From positions 248,001-312,000 of the forward strand of contig NZ_WQOH01000014.1 of NCBI RefSeq assembly GCF_018784445.1: 64,000 bases of DNA, written 5' to 3'. Of this stretch, positions 25,121 through 33,750 are shown one piece after another. The stretch comes from Gemmiger formicilis. Lineage in GTDB: Bacteria > Bacillota > Clostridia > Oscillospirales > Ruminococcaceae. Numbering within the stretch: position 1 is the stretch's first letter; each line of letters opens with the position of its first letter. The notes under the pieces were generated by a model, which searched no databases, was not told the DNA's origin, and saw only the letters and a list, made by a program, of their open reading frames with translations. A program made the translations under genes and the position numbers.

Positions 25121-26383
25121 TTATTCTCCCTTGATTTTCTTCCAATATTGGGCAAAGGCCTGCTCGTTCTTGTTCTCGCCGGGGACGTAATACTGGCGAT
25201 CCTTGATAGCATCGGGCAGGTATTGCTGGGCGACCCAGTGATTGGGGTAATCGTGTGGGTAGAGGTAATGCTGACCCTTGATCTTGGCATCCGCGCCGTC
25301 GTAGTGTTTGTTTTGCAGCTGGCGCGGGATGGGCCCGGTGCGCCCGGCCTGGATGTCCGCAATGGCGGCGTTGATGCCATCGTGGGCGGAGTTCGACTTG
25401 GGCGCGGTGGCAACCAGCACGACCGCATCTGCCAGCGGCAGGCGGGCCTCCGGCAGGCCAACGGCGTTGGCGATATCCACCGCCGCTTTGACAATGGGGA
25501 TAATTTGCGGCCAGGCCAGGCCGACATCCTCACACGCGCAGACCATCAGGCGGCGGCAGGCGCTGGGCAGGTCGCCCGCTTCCAGCAGACGGCCTAAATA
25601 ATGCAGCGCTGCGTCGGGGTCAGAGCCGCGCATGGATTTCTGGTAGGCAGAGACGATATCGTAATGGTCGTCGCCCAGTTTATCATACCGCATGGCGGTA
25701 CGCACGGCCACCTGCTGTACCATGTCCAGCGTGATGGTGCGGCTGCCATTTTCAATCGGCGCGGCGGTCACGGCAAATTCCAGGTTGCCCAGCGCTTTGC
25801 GCATATCGCCGCCCGCGCTCTGGGCCAGGTAGTCCAGCGCATCGTCGGGAATCAAGATAGGCGTTTTATCCTCGGCCCCCAGCCGCGCGGCGGCGTTCTG
25901 CAAGCCGACGCGGATATCGTCCGCCGTCAGCGATTTGAACTCAAACACCGTGCAGCGGGATAAAAGGGCGTTGTATACATAAAAATAGGGGTTCTCGGTC
26001 GTGGAGGCAATCAGGGTGACGGTGCCCTGCTCCACGCATTCCAGCAGGCTTTGCTGCTGGCGCTTGTTGAAATACTGGATCTCGTCAAGATACAGCAAGA
26101 TGCCCCCGGCCGCGCCTAAGGTGCCGATATCCGCCAGCACTGATTTGATATCGCTGGTGGAGGCCGTCGTACCGTTGAGTTTGTGCAGCTGCATACCGCT
26201 GCCCGCCGCAATGATGCTGGCAACCGTCGTTTTGCCAACACCGGAAGGGCCGTAGAAGATCATGTTGGGGATCTTGCCGCTCTCGACCGTGCGGCGGAAT
26301 ACCTGATTTTTGCCGAGTAGATGCTGCTGCCCGCAGACTTCATCCAGGCTGCGGGGGCGCAGACGTTGTGCCAATGGCTCCAT
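25121..26383 (-). CDS. rarA: Replication-associated recombination ATPase RarA (MgsA)
   Basis: An AAA+ ATPase of the clamp-loader clade that acts at stalled replication forks. The 420 residues contain Walker A GPSGVGKTTV, Walker B LLYLDEIQYF, sensor 1 TTENPYF and the C-terminal tetramerisation domain with the family segment MRGSDPDAALHYLGRLLEAGD. The start is the ATG behind AAAGGAA. It heads the operon leading to the acyltransferases, the first of which starts five bases after its stop. Confidence 0.94.
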   Translation of the reverse strand: MEPLAQRLRPRSLDEVCGQQHLLGKNQVFRRTVESGKIPNMIFYGPSGVGKTTVASIIAAGSGMQLHKLNGTTASTSDIKSVLADIGTLGAAGGILLYLDEIQYFNKRQQQSLLECVEQGTVTLIASTTENPYFYVYNALLSRCTVFEFKSLTADDIRVGLQNAAARLGAEDKTPILIPDDALDYLAQSAGGDMRKALGNLEFAVTAAPIENGSRTITLDMVQQVAVRTAMRYDKLGDDHYDIVSAYQKSMRGSDPDAALHYLGRLLEAGDLPSACRRLMVCACEDVGLAWPQIIPIVKAAVDIANAVGLPEARLPLADAVVLVATAPKSNSAHDGINAAIADIQAGRTGPIPRQLQNKHYDGADAKIKGQHYLYPHDYPNHWVAQQYLPDAIKDRQYYVPGENKNEQAFAQYWKKIKGE

Positions 26384-26443
26384 TTTGTGTTCCTTTTTTA
26401 AGATAAGTTTGAGATAGTGTACCAAAACGTCATACTTCTGCTC

Positions 26444-26472
26444 TTGATTATATCAAACACACGTGGTAAAAT
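26444..26472 (+). promoter_or_regulatory. Promoter of the nth-pyrBI operon
   Basis: TTGATT (26444-26449), 17-base spacer, TAAAAT (26467-26472). It overlaps almost completely with the opposite-strand rarA promoter. Confidence 0.6.
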
Positions 26473-26475
26473 CAA
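26447..26475 (-). promoter_or_regulatory. Promoter of the rarA operon
   Basis: On the minus strand, TTGATT (26470-26475), 17-base spacer, perfect TATAAT (26447-26452). The -10 of each promoter lies on the -35 of the other. Confidence 0.6.
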
Positions 26476-26504
26476 ATGAAAAGAACAGAAACGGAGAAAA
26501 AGCA

Positions 26505-27152
26505 GTGACGAAACAAGAATTGGCGGCAGTCTGCATTGCACGGCTGAAAGCAGAATACCCCGACTCTGACTGCACGCTGGATTATGACCATGCGTGGCAG
26601 CTTTTGGTATCGGTGCGGCTGGCGGCCCAGTGTACCGATGCCCGCGTGAATGTGGTGGTGCAGGATCTGTTCGCCAAGTATCCCGGGGTGAAAGAACTGG
26701 CTGCGGCCAGCCCGGAGGAAATCGAGGCCATTGTCAAGCCTTGTGGGCTGGGGCACAGCAAGGCGCGGGATATTTCGGCCTGTATGCGGGTGCTGCGCGA
26801 CCAATATGACTGCCATGTGCCCGATGATTTTAATGCGCTGCTGGCGCTGCCCGGCGTGGGCCGAAAGAGCGCAAACCTGATTATGGGCGATGTATTCGGC
26901 AAGCCCGCCATTGTGACGGACACCCACTGCATCCGCCTGTGCAACCGCATCGGGCTGGTGGATAATGTCAAAGAACCCGCCAAGGTCGAAAAAGAGCTGT
27001 GGAAAATCATCCCGCCCGAGGAAGGCAACGGCTTCTGCCACCGGCTGGTGGACCATGGCCGTGCGGTCTGCACGGCCCGCACCAAGCCCTACTGCGACAA
27101 ATGCTGCCTGGCTGACGTATGCCGGGCACGAAAGGAATTTGCGAATGAATAA
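26505..27152 (+). CDS. nth: Endonuclease III
   Basis: Base-excision DNA glycosylase/AP lyase for oxidised pyrimidines. The 215-residue protein has the helix-hairpin-helix LPGVGRKSANL with the catalytic Lys. The catalytic Asp is in VTDTHCIRL, and the C-terminal cysteines (CTARTKPYCDKCCLADVC) ligate a 4Fe-4S cluster. I prefer the GTG at 26505, behind CGGAGAAA, over the ATG 14 codons upstream. Its last eight bases overlap the GntR gene. Confidence 0.93.
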   Translation: MTKQELAAVCIARLKAEYPDSDCTLDYDHAWQLLVSVRLAAQCTDARVNVVVQDLFAKYPGVKELAAASPEEIEAIVKPCGLGHSKARDISACMRVLRDQYDCHVPDDFNALLALPGVGRKSANLIMGDVFGKPAIVTDTHCIRLCNRIGLVDNVKEPAKVEKELWKIIPPEEGNGFCHRLVDHGRAVCTARTKPYCDKCCLADVCRARKEFANE

Positions 27153-27897
27153 GACGACGGAAAGCCGCCTTGGCGGCGAGCTGCGCAGCCAGCAGGCCTC
27201 CCAGCGTTTGTTGGATGAGCTGCGCGGCGGCCGCTATGCCAAAGCCACCCAACTGCCCAGTGAATTGGAATTGGCCGATGTTCTGGGCGTGAGCCGTACC
27301 GTGGTGCGCGACGCCCTGAGCGATTTGGAGCGTGACGGCTATGTGGAGCGTGTGCGCGGCATCGGTACGCTGGTCAATCGCGACGTGGTGCAGGTGGAAA
27401 ACCGCATGGACCAAAAGTTGGAATTTAACCGGATGATCCGCGCTATTGGCCGTGTGCCGCATAGTGACACCCTGATGGTCACGAAGGAGACCGCCACGCC
27501 GGAACTTATCAAAAAGCTGGCACTTGACCCGGAAAAGGAGCACACACTGGTATTTGTGTGCCGCCGGGTACTGGCAGATGAAACGCCGGTGCTTTACTCC
27601 ACCGATATTTTACCGTTGGCATTGTTTGGCGGCAAGCGGCTGGATACCATTGATTTCAGCCGCCCGATTTTTGAAATCGTGGCGCAGTACTGCCATATGG
27701 AAGTGACCGAAACGCTGACGACACTGCACGCTGTGCAGGGCACGCCGAGCATCCGCCGCCAGCTGGGGCAAAAACCGGAACAGGCACTTTTGCAGCTGGA
27801 TGAAATTTTCTACTCTCGCACCTGCAAGCCGGTCCTGTGCTGCCAGACCTGCTACACAGATTTTTTTGACTTTGCGATGGTGCGCAAGCTGGTTTGA
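27145..27897 (+). CDS. GntR/HutC-type regulator with UTRA domain
   Basis: A 250-residue regulator. The GntR winged helix at about 20-85 has LPSELELADVLGVSRTVVRDAL. The C-terminal UTRA ligand domain (about 95-245) binds small effectors such as sugars, nucleosides or histidine derivatives in relatives. Its start overlaps the end of nth, and pyrB follows after 57 bases. Control of the pyrimidine genes is possible from position but is unsupported by any visible operator. Confidence 0.9.
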   Translation: MNKTTESRLGGELRSQQASQRLLDELRGGRYAKATQLPSELELADVLGVSRTVVRDALSDLERDGYVERVRGIGTLVNRDVVQVENRMDQKLEFNRMIRAIGRVPHSDTLMVTKETATPELIKKLALDPEKEHTLVFVCRRVLADETPVLYSTDILPLALFGGKRLDTIDFSRPIFEIVAQYCHMEVTETLTTLHAVQGTPSIRRQLGQKPEQALLQLDEIFYSRTCKPVLCCQTCYTDFFDFAMVRKLV

Positions 27898-27954
27898 TTT
27901 TAAACGGTATACCGCCGCTTAGAATAGATTAGAGTTAAACAAAGGGGATTGTGT

Positions 27955-28908
27955 ATGAGACATTTGATCGATCCGGCGGACTTTACGCTGGAAGAAACGC
28001 TCAGCTTAATGGACCTTGCCGACCGTATCCACGACGACCCGGCCGCATACAAAGACGTTGCCGCCCGCAAGCGGCTGGCGACGCTGTTTTATGAGCCGAG
28101 CACCCGCACCCGCCTTTCGTTTGAGGCTGCTATGCTGAACCTGGGCGGCCAGGTATTGGGTTTCCCCGATGCCGGTGTATCCAGCGCATCCAAAGGCGAG
28201 ACAGTCGCCGATACCATCCGCGTTATCAGCTGCGTGGCCGATATTGCCGCCATGCGCCACCCCAAGGAGGGCGCACCGCTGCGTGCGTCCCGGTACAGCC
28301 GCATCCCGGTCATCAACGCCGGTGACGGCGGCCACAGCCACCCCACCCAGACGCTGCTGGATATGATGACGATTCGCCAGCGCAAGGGGCATCTGGATCA
28401 TCTGACCATCGGCTTCTGCGGCGACCTCAAGTTTGGCCGCACGGTGCACAGCCTGATCAAGAGCCTGTCCCGCCTGCCGGGCATGAAGTTTGTGCTCATC
28501 TCACCCGAGGAGTTGCGCGTGCCGGATTACATCATCAGCGAGATCCTCGAACCTAACAACATCCCCTATGTTGAGACACGCAGCATGGAGGAGGCTCTGC
28601 CCGATTTGGACGTCCTCTACATGACCCGCGTCCAGCGTGAGCGGTTCTTTAATGAAGAAGATTACATCCGCCTGAAAAACAGCTATGTCCTGACAAAGGA
28701 AAAGCTGGCTCTGGCCCCCGCGGATATGCCGGTGCTGCATCCCCTGCCTCGTGTGAATGAGATCACGCTGGACGTGGATGACGACCCGCGCGCAGCGTAC
28801 TTTGACCAGGTGCAGAACGGCGTGTATATGCGTATGGCGCTGATCATGACTTTGCTGGGTCTGAAAGACCCCAAGACCGGGGAGGTAGCGTTCAATGTTG
28901 AAGGTTGA
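27955..28908 (+). CDS. pyrB: Aspartate carbamoyltransferase catalytic chain
   Basis: Makes carbamoyl-aspartate, the committed step of pyrimidine synthesis. The 317 residues carry the carbamoyl-phosphate motif [12 protein letters not shown], plus HPTQTLLD and HPLPRV. These identify it as ATCase rather than ornithine carbamoyltransferase. The ATG follows AAAGGGG; a second in-frame ATG two codons upstream is less well placed. It overlaps pyrI by 14 bases, giving the stoichiometric PyrB-PyrI holoenzyme. Confidence 0.97.
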   Translation: MRHLIDPADFTLEETLSLMDLADRIHDDPAAYKDVAARKRLATLFYEPSTRTRLSFEAAMLNLGGQVLGFPDAGVSSASKGETVADTIRVISCVADIAAMRHPKEGAPLRASRYSRIPVINAGDGGHSHPTQTLLDMMTIRQRKGHLDHLTIGFCGDLKFGRTVHSLIKSLSRLPGMKFVLISPEELRVPDYIISEILEPNNIPYVETRSMEEALPDLDVLYMTRVQRERFFNEEDYIRLKNSYVLTKEKLALAPADMPVLHPLPRVNEITLDVDDDPRAAYFDQVQNGVYMRMALIMTLLGLKDPKTGEVAFNVEG

Positions 28909-29323
28909 TGAGATTCAGAACGGTGTGGTTATTGACCACATCACCGCAGGCACCGGCCTGGCCTTGTACCACATGATGGAACTGGAAAAATTAACCAATG
29001 CCAGTGTAGCACTTTTGCAGAATGTCCGCAGCCAAAAGGACGGCAAAAAGGATATAATAAAGATTGAGGGCGACGTGTCCGGGCTGAACTTTGACATCCT
29101 CGCCTATGTCGATCCGAAAATCTCCATCACCTTTATCAAGAACGGCCACGTGACGGAGAAGAAGCACCCCGAGCAGCCAAAGCGCCTAGTCAATGTCATC
29201 AAGTGTACGAACCCGCGCTGCATCACCTCCATTGAGGAAGGCTGTGACCACATCTTTGCTTTGACGCCCAGCGGTCGTTACCGCTGCATCTACTGCGAAC
29301 AGGAGTTCCGCGTCAAGCCGTAA
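28895..29323 (+). CDS. pyrI: Aspartate carbamoyltransferase regulatory chain
   Basis: Allosteric subunit that binds nucleotides and joins PyrB trimers. The 142-residue protein has an N-terminal nucleotide-binding domain (about 1-95) and a C-terminal zinc domain. The zinc cysteines are in KCTNPRC and RCIYCEQEF. It shares 14 bases with pyrB. Regulatory chains are less frequent in Firmicutes than in Proteobacteria and archaea but are known in Clostridia. Confidence 0.95.
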   Translation: MLKVDEIQNGVVIDHITAGTGLALYHMMELEKLTNASVALLQNVRSQKDGKKDIIKIEGDVSGLNFDILAYVDPKISITFIKNGHVTEKKHPEQPKRLVNVIKCTNPRCITSIEEGCDHIFALTPSGRYRCIYCEQEFRVKP

Positions 29324-29336
29324 ACGAGGTAACATT

Positions 29337-29540
29337 ATGGATAAGTCAAGATTTCACCTGAATCCTGATGCCGAGATCGTGAAGAACATCCGCGAGGGGC
29401 TCAAGCGCACCGGCGGGTATTGCCCCTGCCGCTTGCAGCACATCCCGGAGAATATCTGCATTTGCAAAGAGTTCAAAGAACAGCTGGCCGACCCAAACTA
29501 CCATGGGCCGTGCCACTGTGGGCTGTACGTGAAAGATTGA
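29337..29540 (+). CDS. Ferredoxin-thioredoxin reductase catalytic-chain-like protein
   Basis: A 67-residue protein with six cysteines in three Cys-x-Cys pairs: CPC at 29-31, CIC at 41-43 and CHC at 59-61 (GPCHCGLY). That is the FTR catalytic fold, which holds a 4Fe-4S cluster and a redox-active disulfide. No variable chain is encoded here, as in other anaerobes. It ends the nth-pyrBI operon, 13 bases after pyrI, followed by a terminator. Its electron donor and target are not known. Confidence 0.88.
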   Translation: MDKSRFHLNPDAEIVKNIREGLKRTGGYCPCRLQHIPENICICKEFKEQLADPNYHGPCHCGLYVKD

Positions 29541-29549
29541 CAGAGAAAC

Positions 29550-29587
29550 GAGGTATCTGCTGAGATGGCAGGTACCTCATTTTTTTA
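29550..29587 (+). terminator. Terminator of the nth-pyrBI-FTR operon
   Basis: GAGGTA-TCTGC pairs with GCAG-GTACCTC across a short loop, and ATTTTTTTA follows. It overlaps the 3' end of the convergent Clp gene by three bases. Confidence 0.75.
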
Positions 29588-31858
29588 TACACACGCCGCC
29601 AACGTACCCTCAGTCAAAATAATATTCCCTTCCGCATCGGCATCGGCGGTGTAAACGACGCCGGGGTGGGCGGTCCCGGCGGCAATACGGTCAGCGAGGG
29701 CTTGCTCCACTGCGCGGCTGACGGTGCGGCGCAGCTCCCGCGCACCGTAGGGCGGTACTTTGTCCCCCGCCAGCGTTTTGGCAGCGGCAGCGGTATGGCG
29801 CAGCGTGTAGCCCTGTGCGGCGGCGCGCTGTTCCAGTTCGCACAGCAGCCGGCCGGCAATGCCCTCCAGCTGTGCCGGGCCGAGCGGGTCAAACAAAACC
29901 GTCTCGTCCAGACGGCCCATCAGTTCGGGGCGGAAAAATTCTTTTGCCTCCTGCACGGCCTGCTGGCTGCGGCGGCTCGTCTCGGAGGTTGCCGCACCGA
30001 AGCCCAGCGGGGCCGTCTGTCCTGAAAGACACCGCGCCCCTAAATTGGATGTGAGCAAAATAATTGTGTTGGAAAAATCAGATTTTCGCCCCTGCGCGTC
30101 GGTCAGGCTGCCATCCTCGAGGATTTGCAGCAATAGATTTTGGATATCGCTGTGTGCCTTTTCGATTTCGTCAAACAGTACGACGCTGTATGGTCGGCGG
30201 CGCACGGCCTCGGTCAGCTGGCCGCCCTCGTCGTGGCCCACATAGCCCGGCGGCGCACCGATGAGCCGCGCCACGGTGTGGCGCTCCATATACTCCGACA
30301 TATCAAAGCGCAGCAGAGCTTTCTCGCTGCCGAACCAGCATTTTGCCAGCGTGCGGGCCAGCTGTGTTTTACCCACACCCGTCGGCCCCAAAAACAGCAT
30401 GGCACCGATGGGCCGCCCGCTCTCCCGCAAGCCGGTACGGCTGCGGCGGATGGCTGATGCCACGGCGGCGACGGCCCGTGACTGGCCGATGACCTCGGCA
30501 GAAAGGCGCTCTTCCAGGTGTGCCAGCCGCTCACGCTCGGCCTCGCCTACCCGTTCGGCGGGCACGCCGCTGGCCTTGCTGACCACATGGGCGATGTCGG
30601 CGGGGCTTAACGCTTTTTTCTCGCCGCCGGTGTCGGCAATGCGGCGGGCGGCGGCTGCTTCATCCAGCAGGTCAATGGCCTTGTCGGGCAGGAAACGCCC
30701 CGGTAAATAGCGCACGCTAAACTCCACCGCCGCATGGATGGCCTGCGGTGGGATAGCAACGCCGTGGTAGCGTTCGTACCGGGGCATCAGGCCGTTTAAG
30801 ATTTTTTCGGCGTCGGCGGGGGCGGGTTCCTCCACCATGACCTTGCAAAAACGGCGTTCCAGCGCTGAATCATTTTGGATTGTCTTGCGGTATTCCTCCG
30901 GCGTCGTTGCGCCGATGAGTTGTATTTCCCCACGGGCCAGCATCGGTTTTAGGATGCTCGCGGCGTCGATGGCTCCCTCCGCCGCACCGGCCCCGGCAAT
31001 AATGTGTATCTCGTCGATGAACAGCACGGTGGAGCGGTCGCGGTACAGTTCTTCCAATAGATTTTTGAACCGTTCCTCGAAATCGCCGCGGTACTTTGTA
31101 CCCGCAACCATGGATGCCATGTCCAACGCCAACAACCGCTTGCCCCGCAGCGCCGGGGTGATTTGCCCGCTGGCAATGCGCTGGGCCAGCGCCTCAGCCA
31201 GGGCACTTTTGCCGACGCCAGGCTCCCCCAGCAGGCAGGGATTATTTTTCTGGCGGCGGCAGAGAATTTCAATCATCCGGTCCAGCTCGGCCTCCCGGCA
31301 GAGCACCGGGTCCAGCCGCCCCTCCTGCGCCAGGCGGGTTAGGTCGCGGCCGTATTTTTCGCTGGGTCGCCCGGTGCGGCTGGACGACATACGCGGCTGC
31401 GCGGGCAGCACGAATTGCCCGGAAAGCTGGCGGCACTCCCGCGCGGCCTGGGGCAGCTCGATCCCTAAGGATGCCATCCACCGGCTGGCCGTGCAGGACG
31501 AATCCTCGAGCATCGCGCAGAGCAGGTGCTCATTCTCAGCCTTAGCGGCGCTGGCGGCGTGGGCCCCCAACACGGCAAATTCCATGGCCTTGGTCAACTC
31601 GGGGGCCAGGTCACGGGAATGCAGCTGCCGGGGGCTGCCTAGGCTTCGGGCGGCGCTGCACCCAGCCAGCGCCGTGGCTGTCACACGCTTGCGGCGCAGA
31701 AAATCCGCCGCCGTGCCTCGAGCAGTTTGCACCAGCGCCAGCAGCAGGTGGCCGGTGTCGGCCTGGGAACACCCCTGCTGCCCGGCCAGCACCACCGCCG
31801 TATGCACGGTGCGTGCCGCCGTGCGGGAAAAACCTTTATATCGGTAAAGCCAGAACAT
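29585..31858 (-). CDS. ClpA/ClpC-family double AAA+ ATPase without a middle domain
   Basis: A 757-residue HSP100 unfoldase. Clp-N repeats occupy about 1-140. AAA1 has Walker A GEPGVGKSAL (near 214) and Walker B VLFIDEIHII. AAA2 has Walker A GPTGVGKT (near 491) and Walker B VVLFDEIEKAH. There is no coiled-coil middle domain and no UVR motif, so it is ClpA-like rather than ClpC. LGFGA (near 620) may be the ClpP-docking loop. The ATG at 31858 is eight bases after GGAGG; an ATG two codons upstream is too close to it. No adaptor or clpP is nearby. Confidence 0.88.
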   Translation of the reverse strand: MFWLYRYKGFSRTAARTVHTAVVLAGQQGCSQADTGHLLLALVQTARGTAADFLRRKRVTATALAGCSAARSLGSPRQLHSRDLAPELTKAMEFAVLGAHAASAAKAENEHLLCAMLEDSSCTASRWMASLGIELPQAARECRQLSGQFVLPAQPRMSSSRTGRPSEKYGRDLTRLAQEGRLDPVLCREAELDRMIEILCRRQKNNPCLLGEPGVGKSALAEALAQRIASGQITPALRGKRLLALDMASMVAGTKYRGDFEERFKNLLEELYRDRSTVLFIDEIHIIAGAGAAEGAIDAASILKPMLARGEIQLIGATTPEEYRKTIQNDSALERRFCKVMVEEPAPADAEKILNGLMPRYERYHGVAIPPQAIHAAVEFSVRYLPGRFLPDKAIDLLDEAAAARRIADTGGEKKALSPADIAHVVSKASGVPAERVGEAERERLAHLEERLSAEVIGQSRAVAAVASAIRRSRTGLRESGRPIGAMLFLGPTGVGKTQLARTLAKCWFGSEKALLRFDMSEYMERHTVARLIGAPPGYVGHDEGGQLTEAVRRRPYSVVLFDEIEKAHSDIQNLLLQILEDGSLTDAQGRKSDFSNTIILLTSNLGARCLSGQTAPLGFGAATSETSRRSQQAVQEAKEFFRPELMGRLDETVLFDPLGPAQLEGIAGRLLCELEQRAAAQGYTLRHTAAAAKTLAGDKVPPYGARELRRTVSRAVEQALADRIAAGTAHPGVVYTADADAEGNIILTEGTLAACV

Positions 31859-31943
31859 CTGCATATCCTCCCTCAACAATGTGTCCATTGAAAGTATAGA
31901 CGCCGGGCGAATAAATAGTCATCGAAATATGTAGCTTCATGCA

Positions 31944-31972
31944 ATGACAAGCGGGAAAATATGTGATATAAT
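31944..31972 (+). promoter_or_regulatory. Promoter of the ABC exporter operon
   Basis: ATGACA (31944-31949), 17-base spacer, perfect TATAAT (31967-31972). The minus-strand Clp gene shows only an isolated TATACT (31893-31898) as a candidate -10. Confidence 0.65.
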
Positions 31973-32010
31973 AAACCGATATTGTTAATTTTTGGTTTGA
32001 GGTGGTTTCA

Positions 32011-33750
32011 ATGCACAAATTGATGCGCTACATCAAGGGCTACGAGAGGCAAGCCCTGTTAGCGCCGCTGTTCAAGATGCTGGAAGCCTGCTTTGAGTTG
32101 TTCGTGCCGCTGGTCATTGCCAGCATTATTGACACAGGCATCAAAAATCAGGATGCAGCTTTCATCTGGACGCGCTGCGGTCTGCTGGTTTTGCTGGCGG
32201 CCATCGGCCTTGCCAGCAGTTTGACGGCCCAGTGGTTCTCCGCTACGGCGGCGCTTGGCTTTGGTACGGCGCTGCGCAAGGACTTGTTCCGCCATATCGA
32301 CACACTGAGTTACAGCGAACTGGATGGCATCGGCACCCCGACACTGGTCACCCGTATGACCAGCGACATCAATCAGGTGCAGAACGGCGTCAACCTGACG
32401 CTGCGCCTGCTGCTGCGTTCGCCGTTCATCGTTATCGGTGCGCTGATTATGGCGTTCTCCATCAGCCCGAAGCTGACGCTGCTGTTTATCGGCGTGACGA
32501 TTATGGTGTCGCTCATCATATGGGCCATCATGCGCGTGACGGTGCCTATCTACCACGAGGCACAGAATGGCCTGGATCGCGTGACGCTGCTGACCCGCGA
32601 AAACTACGTAGGTGCCCGCGTCGTGCGTGCCTTTGCCTGCCAGGCGGACGAGCTGGCCGCCTTTGTGGAGACGAACGACCACCTGAAAAAATTGCAGTTT
32701 GCAGCCGGGCGAATCTCCGCATTGATGAACCCGCTGACCTATCTCGTCGTCAACCTGGCTGTGGTGGCCCTGCTGCTGCGCGGCGGTGTCGAGGTCGATG
32801 CCGGTGCGCTGACCCAGGGCGAGGTCATTGCCCTTATCAACTATATGAGCCAAATCTTGTTGAGTCTGCTGCGCCTGGCGGACCTGGTCGTCTCGGTCAC
32901 GCGCGCCCTGGCCAGCGGTATGCGCGTCAATGAAATTTTAAACACCCATACCACGATGGAGGATCCTGGCACGGCGACGCTGGACATTGCGAATGCGGCC
33001 GACGCGGCGAAGTTCGACCATGTCAACTTCACCTACAAGGGGGCAGGCGCACCCAGCCTGACCGATATCTCGTTTACGGCCAAAGTCGGTGAGACCATCG
33101 GTGTAATCGGCGGCACCGGCAGCGGCAAATCGACCTTGATTGATCTTGTCTGCCGTTTCTATGATGCCGATAACGGCGGCGTGACGCTGTTTGACAACGA
33201 TGTAAAGCAGTACAGCTTTGCACAGCTGCGCGGCATGGTGGGCATCGTGCCCCAGCAGGCCGTGCTGTTCACCGGAACCATCCGCGACAATATGCAGTGG
33301 GCCGCCCCCGGTGCGACCGACGAGGAGATTTGGCAGGCGCTGGAGATTGCCCAGGCGGCGGAGTTCGTGCGCGGCAAACCCGGCATGCTGGACGCCCCGG
33401 TCGAGACTGCAGGCCGCAACTTCTCAGGCGGGCAGCGCCAGCGACTGACGATTGCCCGCGCACTGGTGCCAAAGCCGAAGATTCTGATTCTCGATGACAG
33501 TGCCTCGGCGCTGGATTTTGCTACTGACGCGGCGCTGCGCAAGGCTATTAAAGAGGAAACGAGCGGTATGACGGTGTTCATCGTCTCCCAGCGTGCGGCC
33601 AGCGTGCAGCGTGCCGACCATATCCTGGTGCTGGACGACGGCAAGCTTGTGGGCGATGCTCCCCACGCCGAGCTGCTGCAAAGCTGCGAAGTTTATAAGG
33701 AAATCTGCCTGAGCCAGCTGAGCAAGGAGGAGGTGGCCAAAACACTATGA
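32011..33750 (+). CDS. ABC exporter half-transporter, degenerate-site subunit
   Basis: A 579-residue fused permease-ATPase with six membrane segments (about 1-320) and an ATPase domain (about 335-579). Walker A is GTGSGKSTL and the signature FSGGQRQRL. Walker B ends in LILDDSASALD, with Asp where the catalytic Glu belongs. In heterodimeric exporters such as BmrCD and TM287/288 one subunit has this substitution. Its last four bases overlap the partner gene. The likely function is drug or lipid export. Confidence 0.93.
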   Translation: MHKLMRYIKGYERQALLAPLFKMLEACFELFVPLVIASIIDTGIKNQDAAFIWTRCGLLVLLAAIGLASSLTAQWFSATAALGFGTALRKDLFRHIDTLSYSELDGIGTPTLVTRMTSDINQVQNGVNLTLRLLLRSPFIVIGALIMAFSISPKLTLLFIGVTIMVSLIIWAIMRVTVPIYHEAQNGLDRVTLLTRENYVGARVVRAFACQADELAAFVETNDHLKKLQFAAGRISALMNPLTYLVVNLAVVALLLRGGVEVDAGALTQGEVIALINYMSQILLSLLRLADLVVSVTRALASGMRVNEILNTHTTMEDPGTATLDIANAADAAKFDHVNFTYKGAGAPSLTDISFTAKVGETIGVIGGTGSGKSTLIDLVCRFYDADNGGVTLFDNDVKQYSFAQLRGMVGIVPQQAVLFTGTIRDNMQWAAPGATDEEIWQALEIAQAAEFVRGKPGMLDAPVETAGRNFSGGQRQRLTIARALVPKPKILILDDSASALDFATDAALRKAIKEETSGMTVFIVSQRAASVQRADHILVLDDGKLVGDAPHAELLQSCEVYKEICLSQLSKEEVAKTL

